Assembly (NCBI RefSeq): GCF_001038505.1
Contig: NZ_LDPY01000005.1
Coordinates: forward strand, 1 to 64,000
Direction: 5' to 3'
Length of the DNA: 64,000 nucleotides
From: Puniceibacterium sp. IMCC21224
Lineage (GTDB): Bacteria; Pseudomonadota; Alphaproteobacteria; Rhodobacterales; Rhodobacteraceae
A program made the position numbers and the translations under genes. Below, piece by piece: positions 31,295-39,606 of this stretch. How positions within the stretch are numbered: position 1 is the first letter of the stretch; each line of letters begins with the position of its first letter. Below the pieces are notes generated by a model. The model worked only from the letters and a program-made list of their open reading frames with translations, was not told the origin of the DNA and did not search any database.

Positions 31295-32491
31295 TCATGC
31301 AGCAGCCTTTCGGGGCGGAGCGCGGGTCACGGGGCGTTCGCCACGCCGGAAGGTCTCGACGATCCGCATTGCCCCGCCACACTCAGGGCAGGGCTCCCTG
31401 AGAGTGAGCGGTGGGGCCTGATCGGCAGTCGTCGCTTTGGCCGCAGCCGGCGCCTCGGCGCCGAGAAGACGGCGGATCGCCTCGACATTGCGCTTGCAGG
31501 CGCCACTGGCGAGCAGGCCGTAGTGGCGGATGCGGTGGAAGCCGGACGGGAGGACATGGATCAGGAAGCGGCGGATGAACTCGCCCGTGGCCAGCCGCAT
31601 GACCTTCATCCGATCCCCCCGTTTGATCCTGTAATCCTTCCAGCGGAACGCGACGGTCTCGGTATCGGCGCTGACGAGACGGTGGTTCGAAATTGCCACG
31701 CGGTGGGTGTAGCGGCCGAGATAGGCGAGCACGGCCTCGGGTCCGCCGAACGGAGGCTTGGCGTAGACCACCCATTCGGTTTTGCGGAGCGGCGCGAGAT
31801 ATCCGGCGAAGACCTGCGTATCTGCCAGGTCCTTCAGTTCGCCGAAATAGGCAAGCTGCCCGGCGTGGTGCAGCGCCATCAGCCCCTCGAGGAACAGGCG
31901 CCGGAACAACCGCGACAGAACCCGCACGTGCAAGAAGAACCCCGGGCGGCAGGCGACCCACCTCTTGCCGTCGGGCGACAGGCCGCCGCCGGGCACGATC
32001 ATGTGGATGTGGGGATGATGGGTCATCGCCGATCCCCATGTGTGGAGCACGCTTGTCATGCCGACACGCGCACCGAGCCGCTTGGGATCGGCGGCGAGGG
32101 TCATGACTGTCTTGGCCGAAGCGCGGAACAGCAGGCCGTAGACCGCCCGCTTGTTCCAGAAGGCGATCTGCGCGATCTCGGCCGGCAGGGTGAAGACGAC
32201 GTGGAAGTACTCCACCGGCAGCAGGTCTTCGGCGCGCGCCGCCATCCAGTCACGCGCCGCGGGCCCCTGACACCTCGGGCAGTGCCGGTTCTTGCATGAG
32301 TTATAGGCGATGTGCTGGTGTCCGCACTTTGTGCAAGATGCGACATGCCCGCCGAGCGCTTCCGTCCGGCATGCTTCTATCGCCGACATCGTCTTGAGCT
32401 GGTTCAGGCTGACATGCCCGGCATTGGCCTGCCGCCATTCGGGGCCATGGGCACGGAAGATGTCAGCGATCTCCAGCTCTGCGCGGGGCAA
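31295..32491 (-). CDS. IS91-family HUH transposase, copy 1
   Basis: This 398-residue rolling-circle-type transposase begins with a Zn-binding part (CTKCGHQHIAYNSCKNRHCPRCQ). It has the HUH motif HHPHIHMIVPGGGLS and the Tyr region YLGRYTHRVAISNHRLV. It nicks one strand, links to a 5' end through Tyr, and can drag adjacent DNA by failing to end correctly. It lies 10 bases downstream of a tyrosine recombinase gene. A second copy at 40686 is alignable along nearly the whole length, with differences scattered throughout, so the two are related but not recent duplicates. Confidence 0.92.
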   Translation of the reverse strand: MPRAELEIADIFRAHGPEWRQANAGHVSLNQLKTMSAIEACRTEALGGHVASCTKCGHQHIAYNSCKNRHCPRCQGPAARDWMAARAEDLLPVEYFHVVFTLPAEIAQIAFWNKRAVYGLLFRASAKTVMTLAADPKRLGARVGMTSVLHTWGSAMTHHPHIHMIVPGGGLSPDGKRWVACRPGFFLHVRVLSRLFRRLFLEGLMALHHAGQLAYFGELKDLADTQVFAGYLAPLRKTEWVVYAKPPFGGPEAVLAYLGRYTHRVAISNHRLVSADTETVAFRWKDYRIKRGDRMKVMRLATGEFIRRFLIHVLPSGFHRIRHYGLLASGACKRNVEAIRRLLGAEAPAAAKATTADQAPPLTLREPCPECGGAMRIVETFRRGERPVTRAPPRKAAA

Positions 32492-32501
32492 GGCCCGCGC
32501 C

Positions 32502-33389
32502 TTACCCCGTTCGGTCCTCGCGGGTCGGCAACTTCAATTGCTTCAAGGCCTCGAACGGGCTGGTGGTGTCCCGGATCATCTTGGTGGCGACCTGCGTGTA
32601 TCTGGCTGTCGTCGTCAGCTTGGCGTGGCCGAGCAGCACCTGGATCACCCGCACATCCGTTCCCCCTTCCAGCAGATGGGTCGCAAAGCTGTGCCGCAGC
32701 GTGTGCAGCGTCGCGGGTCTGTTGATCCCGGCCATGCGCTTGGCCGAGGTGAAAGCTCGGTTCAACTGGCGTGGGGAAATCGGGTTGATCTTCGGCTTGC
32801 CGGGGAAGAGCCATCCCTCGGGGCGTGCTTCGCGCCAATACGCGCGCAAAAGATCGAGCAGCCCGGGCGACAGCATCACCTTGCGGTCCTTCCGCCCCTT
32901 GCCCTGCACGACGTGGATCAGCATCCGGTCGCTGTCGATATCGCCGACCGTGAGATTACAGACCTCGGAGGCCCGAAGACCCGCGCCATAGGATATGCTG
33001 AGGGCGGCGCGATACTTGAGGCCCGGACCAGGTGCGACGGCCAGAAGTTCGGAGACTTCCTCGGCGCTCAGCACCGCGGGCAATTTGCGCGGCTCGGTGC
33101 GGAACTGCATGTACCGCTTCATCTCCTCGCGACCGCAGGTCATCCCGAAGAAGAAGCGCAAGGCGGTGATGCGCGTGTTGTAGACCGAGGGCGTGACCTC
33201 GGTGTCCGTCATGTGAAGCTGGTAGGCGCGAAGCTCCTCCGGCGTCGCCGTGTCCGGCGAGCGCCCCAGAAACCCGGCGAAATCCTTGATTGCCCGGATG
33301 TGGGCTTGCTGGGATTTGTCGCCCATCCCGCGGATGCGCATGTCCTCGATCATCCGCGCACGCAGCGGGCTCATCTTCTCCTGTGTCAT
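32502..33389 (-). CDS. IS91-associated tyrosine recombinase, copy 1
   Basis: This 295-residue tyrosine recombinase has Arg in SYGAGLRASEVCNL, HxxR in LHTLRHSFATH, and His plus Tyr in LLGHAKLTTTARYTQVA. This gene regularly precedes the HUH transposase in a subset of IS91 elements; its role is thought to be in resolution or integration of the circle. The same arrangement occurs at 41901. Confidence 0.9.
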   Translation of the reverse strand: MTQEKMSPLRARMIEDMRIRGMGDKSQQAHIRAIKDFAGFLGRSPDTATPEELRAYQLHMTDTEVTPSVYNTRITALRFFFGMTCGREEMKRYMQFRTEPRKLPAVLSAEEVSELLAVAPGPGLKYRAALSISYGAGLRASEVCNLTVGDIDSDRMLIHVVQGKGRKDRKVMLSPGLLDLLRAYWREARPEGWLFPGKPKINPISPRQLNRAFTSAKRMAGINRPATLHTLRHSFATHLLEGGTDVRVIQVLLGHAKLTTTARYTQVATKMIRDTTSPFEALKQLKLPTREDRTG

Positions 33390-33520
33390 GGAAACCTCCG
33401 ATCTGGCGCTTGAGAAGGTCCCAATCGTCAGGCCGGAGAGCCCATTCGGTGAAGCGCCGCGTTCAGATCAGTGTCAAACGCGCGCACCTGGCGCCCTGCC
33501 GCGAGAGCGGCTTAGTCCTT

Positions 33521-33714
33521 GAGCCCTTTTTGACGAATGCTGCCGAGCGACTGGACGGCCGCTTCGGCGGACCCGCAGCTTAGCGAGGTGTTCTCCGTTC
33601 GGGTCTAGACATACTCCGTAATGCGTTTCAACAAGGCGACACCGGCACCTGATAGAACGCCGCAAGAAGACGTAAGCTCTTGACGACGCCCGGTGTCGAG
33701 CGGGTGGGGTCCTG
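33521..33714. other. short gap after the IS91 end
   Basis: No gene is seen. The inverted arms cgacaccgg (33637-33645) and ccggtgtcg (33690-33698) flank the centre. It lies just beyond the end of the multicopper-oxidase remnant. Confidence 0.3.
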
Positions 33715-33903
33715 TTATGTGACCGTAAACTGCCCCATCATGCCCGCATCCTCGTGTTCGAGGATGTGGCAGTGATACATGAATGGTGTCTCTTCCGAAG
33801 CCAGCTTGTCGAACCTCAGCAGGATTCCGGTCGGACCCTGCACACGGACAACATCTTTCCAACCGATCTGCGCCGAGTCGACCGGCCGTCCGTTCTGACT
33901 CAC
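33715..33903 (-). pseudogene. multicopper oxidase C-terminal remnant
   Basis: The reading VRVQGPTGILLRFDKLASEE and then PFMYHCHILEHEDAGMMGQFTV is the C-terminal type-1/trinuclear copper motif HCHxxxHxxxGM of CopA/CueO-like multicopper oxidases. The rest of the oxidase is absent. The frame begins at GTG overlapping the arsR stop (GTGA), so a short peptide could be made by coupled translation, but it lacks the first three cupredoxin domains. It is a scar of a lost copper-resistance gene. Confidence 0.75.
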
Positions 33904-34244
33904 GCCTCACGATAATTGTCACACGCCTCAACGCCCTCTGCGACCACGTCGAGAAGTGCGTCCACATCGCTCAGAAGAACCGTGATGCGCGGGCTGCTGA
34001 TACGGTAGCGGATGAAACGCCCATGGCGATCGCTGGCGACAAGCCCGCACTCCAGCAGGCACCTCAGATGGTTGGAGACGTTGGGTTGCGATAGTTTCGT
34101 CCGCTCGACGAGCTCGTGAACGGCCAATGGCTCGTTACAAAGTGCACCGAGGATGGCCAGGCGGCTCGGGTCCGCGAAGCCGCGAAACAGCTTCGCCCGT
34201 CGCTCGATGGTTGCGCTCTTGCGGTCATCGACGAATTGCGCCAT
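33900..34244 (-). CDS. ArsR/SmtB-family metal-sensing repressor, CmtR-like
   Basis: This 114-residue winged-helix regulator has the usual LFRGFADPSRLAILGALCNEPLAVHELVERTKLSQPNVSNHLRCLLECGLV. The recognition helix carries CLLEC, a CxxxC pair like the CmtR sensor (Cd/Pb), and a Cys near the C-terminus (EACDNY). The third ligand could be that one. It is divergent from the CDF transporter gene at 34301, a gene order found in cadmium/zinc/lead resistance loci. It would release the promoter on metal binding. Confidence 0.85.
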   Translation of the reverse strand: MAQFVDDRKSATIERRAKLFRGFADPSRLAILGALCNEPLAVHELVERTKLSQPNVSNHLRCLLECGLVASDRHGRFIRYRISSPRITVLLSDVDALLDVVAEGVEACDNYREA

Positions 34245-34300
34245 ATCACTCCTCGCTGATATGTTGTTCTTTGATTCATCCTAGCAGGAATAGCGCGACC

Positions 34301-35155
34301 ATGGCCAACACCGAAAGTGCCGGATTGACGGCAGATGCCCCGCCCGTCCGTTACCGGGTTTCCGGTATGGACTGCGCCAAGGATGCCGCACAGATCGAGC
34401 GGGCGGCACAGTCGGCCGGAGTCGCGCCCGGCGATGTGAAGGTGTCGGCCGCAACTCACATCATGACACTGAATGCCCCCGAAGCGCGCCTGCCGGACAT
34501 CGAAAAGGCAGTCGCGGTGACAGGCTATGGCTTCGACCGGATCGATGGCGATGAAGACATTCCGCCGAATCCTGCCCATCAGGACCCGGCCTACCGCCGC
34601 GCCCTCTGGATCGTCGTGATCCTGAACGTGGGATACGGGGTCCTCGAAATGATCGGCGGTTTCATTTCCGGATCGCAGGCCGTGAAGGCCGATGCGCTCG
34701 ATTTCATCGGCGATGGCGCGATCACCTTCCTTGGCCTGCTGGCCATCGGCTGGAGCCTCGCTTGGCGGGCACGGTCGGCTCTGATCCAAGGCATCTTCCT
34801 CGGGCTCCTCGGTCTTGGCGTCCTCGGCACGACCATCGTCCGGGTCTTCGAACAGACGACGCCGGATGCAGGTCTCATGGGCCTGCTTGGCATGATCGCC
34901 CTTGTCGTCAACGCCATCTCCGTTCTGCCACTGCTGCGGTTCCGCAAGGGCGACGCGAACATGCGGGCCGTCTGGCTCTTCTCGCGCAACGACGCCATCG
35001 GTAATGCGGCGGTCGTCGTTGCCGCCGGTCTTGTGGCGTGGCTGGGCAGCGCATGGCCAGACCTCATCGTCGCTTTCGGTATCGCCGGGCTGTTCCTGCA
35101 CTCGTCATGGGCGATCATCCGCGACGCGCGGGCCGATCTGAAGGCAGCGGCATGA
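34301..35155 (+). CDS. cation diffusion facilitator with an N-terminal HMA-like domain
   Basis: This 284-residue protein begins with an HMA-like domain (VRYRVSGMDCAKDAAQIERAA, residues about 15-75). The usual CxxC reads CAKD, so only one Cys remains. Four or more membrane helices follow: RRALWIVVILNVGYGVLEMIGG, a central GAITFLGLLAIGW, GIFLGLLGLGVLGTTIV, and NAAVVVAAGLVAWLG. The DALDFIGD and NDAIGN pairs carry the metal-binding Asp residues of CDF exporters. The start at 34301 has AGGAA upstream. It ends ATGA with lspA. It probably exports Zn, Cd or Pb under the divergent regulator. Confidence 0.85.
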   Translation: MANTESAGLTADAPPVRYRVSGMDCAKDAAQIERAAQSAGVAPGDVKVSAATHIMTLNAPEARLPDIEKAVAVTGYGFDRIDGDEDIPPNPAHQDPAYRRALWIVVILNVGYGVLEMIGGFISGSQAVKADALDFIGDGAITFLGLLAIGWSLAWRARSALIQGIFLGLLGLGVLGTTIVRVFEQTTPDAGLMGLLGMIALVVNAISVLPLLRFRKGDANMRAVWLFSRNDAIGNAAVVVAAGLVAWLGSAWPDLIVAFGIAGLFLHSSWAIIRDARADLKAAA

Positions 35156-35652
35156 ACAGCCGCGTTCTGGGCGGGCTCTGCGCGATCGCGGCGTTCGGCC
35201 TCGATCAGGGTACCAAGGCGCTTGCGCTGAACACACCGGCGCTTGAGCGCGGCGTCGAGGTTCTACCCTTTCTCAATCTCGTGCGGGTTCTGAACGATGG
35301 AGTCAGCTTCGGTATGCTGGGCGGGATCGTGCCTTGGTGGGGTCTCATCGCGCTTGCTGGCGTGATCGTGGCATGGCTGCTGATCTGGTTGTGGCGCGCG
35401 CCGGACAGGCTGACGGCTGCCGCTCTCGGTCTGATCATCGGCGGCGCGCTCGGCAATGTCCTCGACCGGCTGCGTTATCAGGCCGTCCCGGATTTTCTGG
35501 ATTTCCATTACGGAACATACCACTGGCCGTCCTTCAATCTTGCGGATGTGGCGATTTTCTGCGGTGCGGCCCTGCTGTTCTGGGACAGCTTCCGCTCGGC
35601 GCAGAACAAGCCCGAACGTAACCACCGAGAAGAAAACGTTACGGGGAAATAA
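35152..35652 (+). CDS. lspA: lipoprotein signal peptidase II
   Basis: This 166-residue LspA has four predicted membrane helices and the two active-site motifs GGALGNVLDR and FNLADVAIF, with the catalytic Asp residues. It cleaves prolipoproteins before the lipid-modified Cys. Plasmid and island copies of lspA often accompany cadmium/lead resistance genes, where they are thought to process a lipoprotein partner. No such partner lipoprotein gene is seen here. It overlaps the CDF gene by 4 bases. Confidence 0.9.
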   Translation: MNSRVLGGLCAIAAFGLDQGTKALALNTPALERGVEVLPFLNLVRVLNDGVSFGMLGGIVPWWGLIALAGVIVAWLLIWLWRAPDRLTAAALGLIIGGALGNVLDRLRYQAVPDFLDFHYGTYHWPSFNLADVAIFCGAALLFWDSFRSAQNKPERNHREENVTGK

Positions 35653-35655
35653 TCG

Positions 35656-36903
35656 ATGTCCAGCATTCCATCCGCAAAGGGCATCGACAGCACGCTTGCC
35701 CTGCTGCGCAACCCATATGAGTTCATTCCGGACACATGCCGCGATCTTGAGGGCGACCTGTTCGAGACCCGCATCCTCTTTCAAAAGACGATCTGCATGA
35801 CTGGTGCCGCAGCTGCGGAGGTCTTCTATTCCGAGGATGGGCTCGTGCGCGCAGGCTCGATGCCGAAGCGTATCCAGAGAACCCTGCTCGGCGAAAAGGG
35901 CATCCAGGGGCTCGATGGCGAGGCCCACCGTCATCGGAAGCGGATGTTTATGTCACTCATGGCGTCGGAGCGGATCGAAGCTCTCGAAAACACGACGCGG
36001 GACCTGTTGGACCGCTACGCACGGGACTGGCAAGCGGCGGAGAAGGTCGTTCTCTACGACGAAGTGCGCGAAATCCTCACCAGAGCTGCCTGCGCCTGGT
36101 CGGGCGTGCCGCTTCCCGAAGCGGAGGTCGAGACGCGGACGGCGCAGATGACGGCGCTCTTCCAAGACGCCGGGGCGGTCGGCTGGAAGCACTGGGGTGC
36201 GCGTCTGGCGCGGCATCGCGCAGAGCGTTGGACAGCCGGGATTATTGAACGGCTGCGCGACGGAAGCCTTCAGACAGGACAGGAAAGCGCCGCCCATGTC
36301 GTCGCGACGTGGCGCGATCTGAATGGGGAGCTGCTGACCTCCAAGGTTGCCGCCGTGGAGCTTCTGAACGTAGTACGCCCGATCGTCGCCGTCTCTGCGT
36401 TCATCGCCCAGGCGGCGCATGCCCTGCATCGGCATCCCGAGTGGCGGCAAAAGCTGAAGGACGACGAGGGACAGCTCGAACCTTTCGTGCAAGAGGTCCG
36501 CCGTCTGTATCCGTTCTTTCCCGCGGTCGCGGCACGGGTGAAGAGTGATTTCGAGTGGCGCGGATATCGCTTTTCCAAAGGGTACAGGGTTCTGCTCGAC
36601 CTCTACGGCACAAATACCGACGCTCGCTCGTGGGACGCGCCGCAAGAGTTCCGGCCCGAGCGGTTTCACGATCGGGAGGTCACCCCCTACGACTTCATTC
36701 CGCAGGGCGGTGGTGATCACCACAGGAACCACCGTTGTCCGGGCGAGTGGATCGCGATCAGCCAGATGAAGGCGTTTTGCAGTTTCTTCGTGAACGCCAT
36801 CGACTACGAAGTGCCAGATCAGGATCTGGATCTGGAAACCGAAGAACTGCCGCCCATGCCTAAATCCCGGTTCATCATGCGCAACGTCAGGCGTCGGCAG
36901 TAG
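35656..36903 (+). CDS. CYP152-type cytochrome P450 fatty-acid peroxygenase
   Basis: This 415-residue P450 has the CYP152 signature: Arg-Pro in the I-helix (LLNVVRPIVAVSAFIAQAAH) instead of the acid-alcohol pair, so H2O2 drives hydroxylation with the fatty acid carboxylate as proton donor. The haem Cys lies in HHRNHRCPGEWIAI, with GGGDHH just before. Other P450 marks are the EEVRR-like QEVRRLYPFFP and the PERF motif FRPERFHD. Substrates in the family are medium- and long-chain fatty acids hydroxylated at alpha or beta. It lies 3 bases after lspA and overlaps the convergent CDF gene, so it is read as part of the metal operon. This is an unusual partner. Confidence 0.88.
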   Translation: MSSIPSAKGIDSTLALLRNPYEFIPDTCRDLEGDLFETRILFQKTICMTGAAAAEVFYSEDGLVRAGSMPKRIQRTLLGEKGIQGLDGEAHRHRKRMFMSLMASERIEALENTTRDLLDRYARDWQAAEKVVLYDEVREILTRAACAWSGVPLPEAEVETRTAQMTALFQDAGAVGWKHWGARLARHRAERWTAGIIERLRDGSLQTGQESAAHVVATWRDLNGELLTSKVAAVELLNVVRPIVAVSAFIAQAAHALHRHPEWRQKLKDDEGQLEPFVQEVRRLYPFFPAVAARVKSDFEWRGYRFSKGYRVLLDLYGTNTDARSWDAPQEFRPERFHDREVTPYDFIPQGGGDHHRNHRCPGEWIAISQMKAFCSFFVNAIDYEVPDQDLDLETEELPPMPKSRFIMRNVRRRQ

Positions 36904-37546
36904 CGTCGGCCTCCTCCGGCTCGACCGACCGCGCATCCTTGGTGGCCTCAAACGCTTCCCACGCAACGTAGGGCACGATCAGAAGCGCCGCGACCGGGTC
37001 GGCCCACCACCAGCCCATCCATTGCGTCAGACCGATCCCGGCCAACACCACGATTGTCTGATACTGGCAGATCATGGTGTCCTTGGCATCGTACTTCAGG
37101 GCGGGCGCATCGAGCCGTTTGCCATAGCGATACTTGCCCCAGGCGAGGAACGGGTTGACCACGAGCGAAGCACCCAGAATCGCGATACCCCACCAGTTGA
37201 AGCCCGGCGCCTTCTGCGAAATGAAGGCGGAGACCGCCTCGTAGAGGATCGCCGCGACGACGATCCAGAAGGCACAGGCAACCACGTAGAGCGCGACCTT
37301 CTTGCGGTGCAGGACCGTGCGCTTGCCGGCACCGTCCTTCTCCCCCTTCAAGCGCCAGATCAGCGTCGCGGCTGAGGTGGCTTCGACCGTGCTGTCGAGA
37401 CCCCAGCTTACCAGTGCCGCGCTGCCGGTCAGAAGTCCCACGGTGACGGATACGACGACCTCGATGATGTTGTAGACGAGGCTGGCGATCTCGACGCGGA
37501 TGCCGCGCGTCAGATTGGCCTGCCGGTTATCTTTCTGACTACTCAT
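36887..37546 (-). CDS. cation efflux (CDF) family membrane protein
   Basis: This 219-residue protein has about five or six membrane segments, the SWGLDSTVEATSAATLIWRL motif with its Asp, VAAILYEAVSAFI, and DAPALKYDAKDTMICQYQTIVV with Asp-Asp metal site elements. It lacks the cytosolic C-terminal domain of CzcD/YiiP. It is distinct from the transporter at 34301. The gene ends 17 bases inside the P450 gene on the other strand. Start ATG 37546. Its metal cannot be told. Confidence 0.8.
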   Translation of the reverse strand: MSSQKDNRQANLTRGIRVEIASLVYNIIEVVVSVTVGLLTGSAALVSWGLDSTVEATSAATLIWRLKGEKDGAGKRTVLHRKKVALYVVACAFWIVVAAILYEAVSAFISQKAPGFNWWGIAILGASLVVNPFLAWGKYRYGKRLDAPALKYDAKDTMICQYQTIVVLAGIGLTQWMGWWWADPVAALLIVPYVAWEAFEATKDARSVEPEEADATADA

Positions 37547-37606
37547 AATACCTCATAATGCGGAGCCTGCAGCAAAAGTTCGAGGCGGGAATTGATTGCC
37601 TTGCCA

Positions 37607-38263
37607 TTAGTGTTGCGCCACGAATCGAAAGCCGATGTTGTTCTTTTTCCAAGCTTCCTTAGTAGAGGCGAGCTTGCCCCTCATACATGAATACGAATGG
37701 CCTCGGAAGCCGGTGTCGAGCCGCTCGATCCGAAACCCGCTCTTCTCGACAAGGGCGTTCGTCGGGCGGTCAAGGTGACAGTTCCCGGCGCAACGCTTCC
37801 AGGCAGGCGTGAGCCAGCGCTGCCAGCGCCGGACACGGGCTTCCGGCGCCAAACCATGCTCGACGAAGCGGAAGATGCCGTCCGGCTTGAGAACGCGCCG
37901 GATCTCGGCGAGCGCCTTCTCCGGCTCCGACACGCTGCAGAGCGCCCAGGTGGCGACGACGCAGTCGACGCTGCGATCCTCCAGCGGCAATGCTTCGGCC
38001 ACGCCCTCGATCATCTCGGCCGCGGGCATCAGGCCATGGGAGGTTTGCGCGGCCCGAGAGAGGAGTTCGGGCGACGGGTCAACACCGATGATCTGACGCA
38101 CGGCCTCGGGGTAGAGCGCAAGGTTCAGGCCCGAGCCGATCCCGATCTCCAGCACACGTCCATGCAGCCCGGAGGCGGCGCGGCGCCGGTAGGGAAGAAG
38201 TTGATCCTGGCCCATCGCCAGATGCGTCAGCCGAGGGAGGATATGTTTCTCGTACAGTCGCAT
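37607..38263 (-). pseudogene. SAM-dependent methyltransferase with a frameshifted C-terminus
   Basis: The class I methyltransferase fold is clear: motif I VLEIGIGSGLNLALY, then IIGVDPSPELL, VDCVVATWALCSVSEPEKAL and EIRRVLKPDGIFRFVEHG. The family ends RPFVFMYEGQARLY; that ending is present in another frame at about 37705-37662 (stop 37659-37661). The actual frame runs on as SYSCMRGKLASTKEAW to a stop at 37607. A single indel near 37705 therefore gives a foreign tail of about 30 residues. It might still fold. Start 38263 (MRLYEKHILPRL) is preferred. It is the last gene of the ccmG-tlpA-ccdA cluster. Confidence 0.65.
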
Positions 38264-38267
38264 CTGT

Positions 38268-38996
38268 TCACCCGATCCGCGCAAGGACAGGGAAGGTGTC
38301 CAGCAGCCAGTAGGCCAGTGCGCTCAACCGCCCGGTCATCATCGCCAAACCCATCAGGATCATGACGCCGCCCGCAGCCTGATGCAGGCGGCGACCCCAA
38401 CGACCGATGCCGCGCAGCCTCCCGGCAATACTGTCGGTGAACCCCGCGACGACCAGAAACGGGATCCCAAGGCCGGCCGAGTAGAAGGCAAGCAATGCGA
38501 CGCCCTCGCCAATCGTCGCGCTTGTCGCGCTGGCGGTTAGGATGGCGCCGAGGATCGGCCCGATGCACGGTGTCCAGCCGAAACCGAAGGCGAGTCCGAG
38601 CACGTAGGAGGCGACCGGTTGCCCGCCCGGCAGGTCGAGATGAAAACGCAGGTCGCGCTCCATGGCCGACAGGCGCGCTGCCCCGATCATGAACAGACCG
38701 AACAGGATCACGATCGCGCCGCCGACGAGGTTGAGTTCGTAGCGCCACTGCAGCAGCGCCTGACCGAGCGCGGTGGCAGAGGCCCCAAGCGCGATAAATA
38801 TCGTGGAGAAGCCAAGGACGAAACAGAAGCTGAGCCAGACGGCCCGCCCCTTCGAAGGCGCTGCACTGCCGGTGACCGTACGTCCGGCAACGTAGGATAC
38901 GTAGCCGGGCACGAGCGGCAGCACGCAGGGCGACAGAAAGGAAACGGCACCGGCCAGCAATGCCGCCATTAGTCCAAGAGCGGAAAGTTCAATCAA
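38268..38996 (-). CDS. ccdA: cytochrome c biogenesis/thiol-redox membrane protein CcdA
   Basis: This six-helix CcdA/DsbD-type protein of about 243 residues has two paired cysteines, VSFLSPCVLPLVPGYVSYVAG and FGFGWTPCIGPILGAI, that carry electrons from cytoplasmic thioredoxin to periplasmic partners such as TlpA and CcmG. The frame extends further upstream, but the start at 38996 (TTG) has GGAG 8 bases before it and puts MIELSALGLMAALLAGAVSF first, as in the family; a GTG at 39002 is less likely. It lies between tlpA and the methyltransferase, on the same strand. Confidence 0.85.
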   Translation of the reverse strand: MIELSALGLMAALLAGAVSFLSPCVLPLVPGYVSYVAGRTVTGSAAPSKGRAVWLSFCFVLGFSTIFIALGASATALGQALLQWRYELNLVGGAIVILFGLFMIGAARLSAMERDLRFHLDLPGGQPVASYVLGLAFGFGWTPCIGPILGAILTASATSATIGEGVALLAFYSAGLGIPFLVVAGFTDSIAGRLRGIGRWGRRLHQAAGGVMILMGLAMMTGRLSALAYWLLDTFPVLARIG

Positions 38997-39084
38997 ATCC
39001 ACATCTCCAAACTGATCGGTAGACCGCCACCACGTGTGCGCACGGAGCGGAACGGCTGGCGCGGTCGTCGTGCTTTTCCATGTC

Positions 39085-39606
39085 CTATTGCTTACGTTCG
39101 TCAATAAGAGCGCTTATCTGCGCAACGGCTTCGGGGCTGTTCCATTCGGCCGGGCCTGCGAGGCGCCCGCGCTCGCGCCCAATGCGGTCGATCAGAATCG
39201 TTGTCGGCAGGCCCACCACGGCCAAGGCCAGCATCGCGCGCGTATCCTCCGCGATATAGAGATCGAGGTTGCGAATGCCGGTCTCTCGGTAGAAGCGGCG
39301 CACAGGTTCGAGACCGGCCCGATCGATCGACAGCGGCAGAACATGAAAATCCGATCCGCCGAGGCGCGCTTGCAGCGCGTCGAGCGTCGGCATCTCCTCG
39401 CGACAAGGCGGGCACCAGGTCGCCCAAATGTTCAGAAGCACGACACGTCCCTCGAAGTCCGCCAGCGTCAGATTCCGTCCATCTCCATCCACGAAAGGCG
39501 GCGACAGGAGATCACGCGGAGTCCCGTGATTAGGGATCGGTGGTCGGGCGGAGGCAGGGCTTGCCGCAAGCGCCAAGACTCCGGCAAGGACGTCACGTCG
39601 CCTCAC
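39085..39606 (-). CDS. TlpA-family periplasmic thiol:disulfide protein
   Basis: This 173-residue protein has a signal peptide (MRRRDVLAGVLALAASPASA) and a thioredoxin-fold domain with the active site NIWATWCPPCREEMPTLD and cis-Pro in VVGLPTTILID. It would be kept reduced by CcdA and reduce cysteines in periplasmic proteins. Its start overlaps the end of ccmG (ATGA), so the order ccmG-tlpA-ccdA is an operon. It probably matures a metal-binding or cytochrome protein. Confidence 0.88.
   Translation of the reverse strand: MRRRDVLAGVLALAASPASARPPIPNHGTPRDLLSPPFVDGDGRNLTLADFEGRVVLLNIWATWCPPCREEMPTLDALQARLGGSDFHVLPLSIDRAGLEPVRRFYRETGIRNLDLYIAEDTRAMLALAVVGLPTTILIDRIGRERGRLAGPAEWNSPEAVAQISALIDERKQ

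Larger units (their letters stand above)
31295..33520 (-). mobile_element. IS91-family unit, copy 1 (transposase plus tyrosine recombinase)
   Basis: Two adjacent minus-strand genes, a HUH transposase and an upstream tyrosine recombinase, match the IS91 subgroup that carries an accessory integrase. The upstream edge shares ccgcgagagcggcttagtcct with the second copy at 42890 (ccgcgagagcggtttcgtcct), which marks the conserved end with a small hairpin. The other end is not precisely placed and may lie near 30890. No target duplication is expected for this family. Confidence 0.7.

Noticed and set aside
31283..33413. Plus-strand open frames of more than 330 codons over the IS91 unit
   Set aside because: They are shadows of the transposase and recombinase genes on the minus strand.
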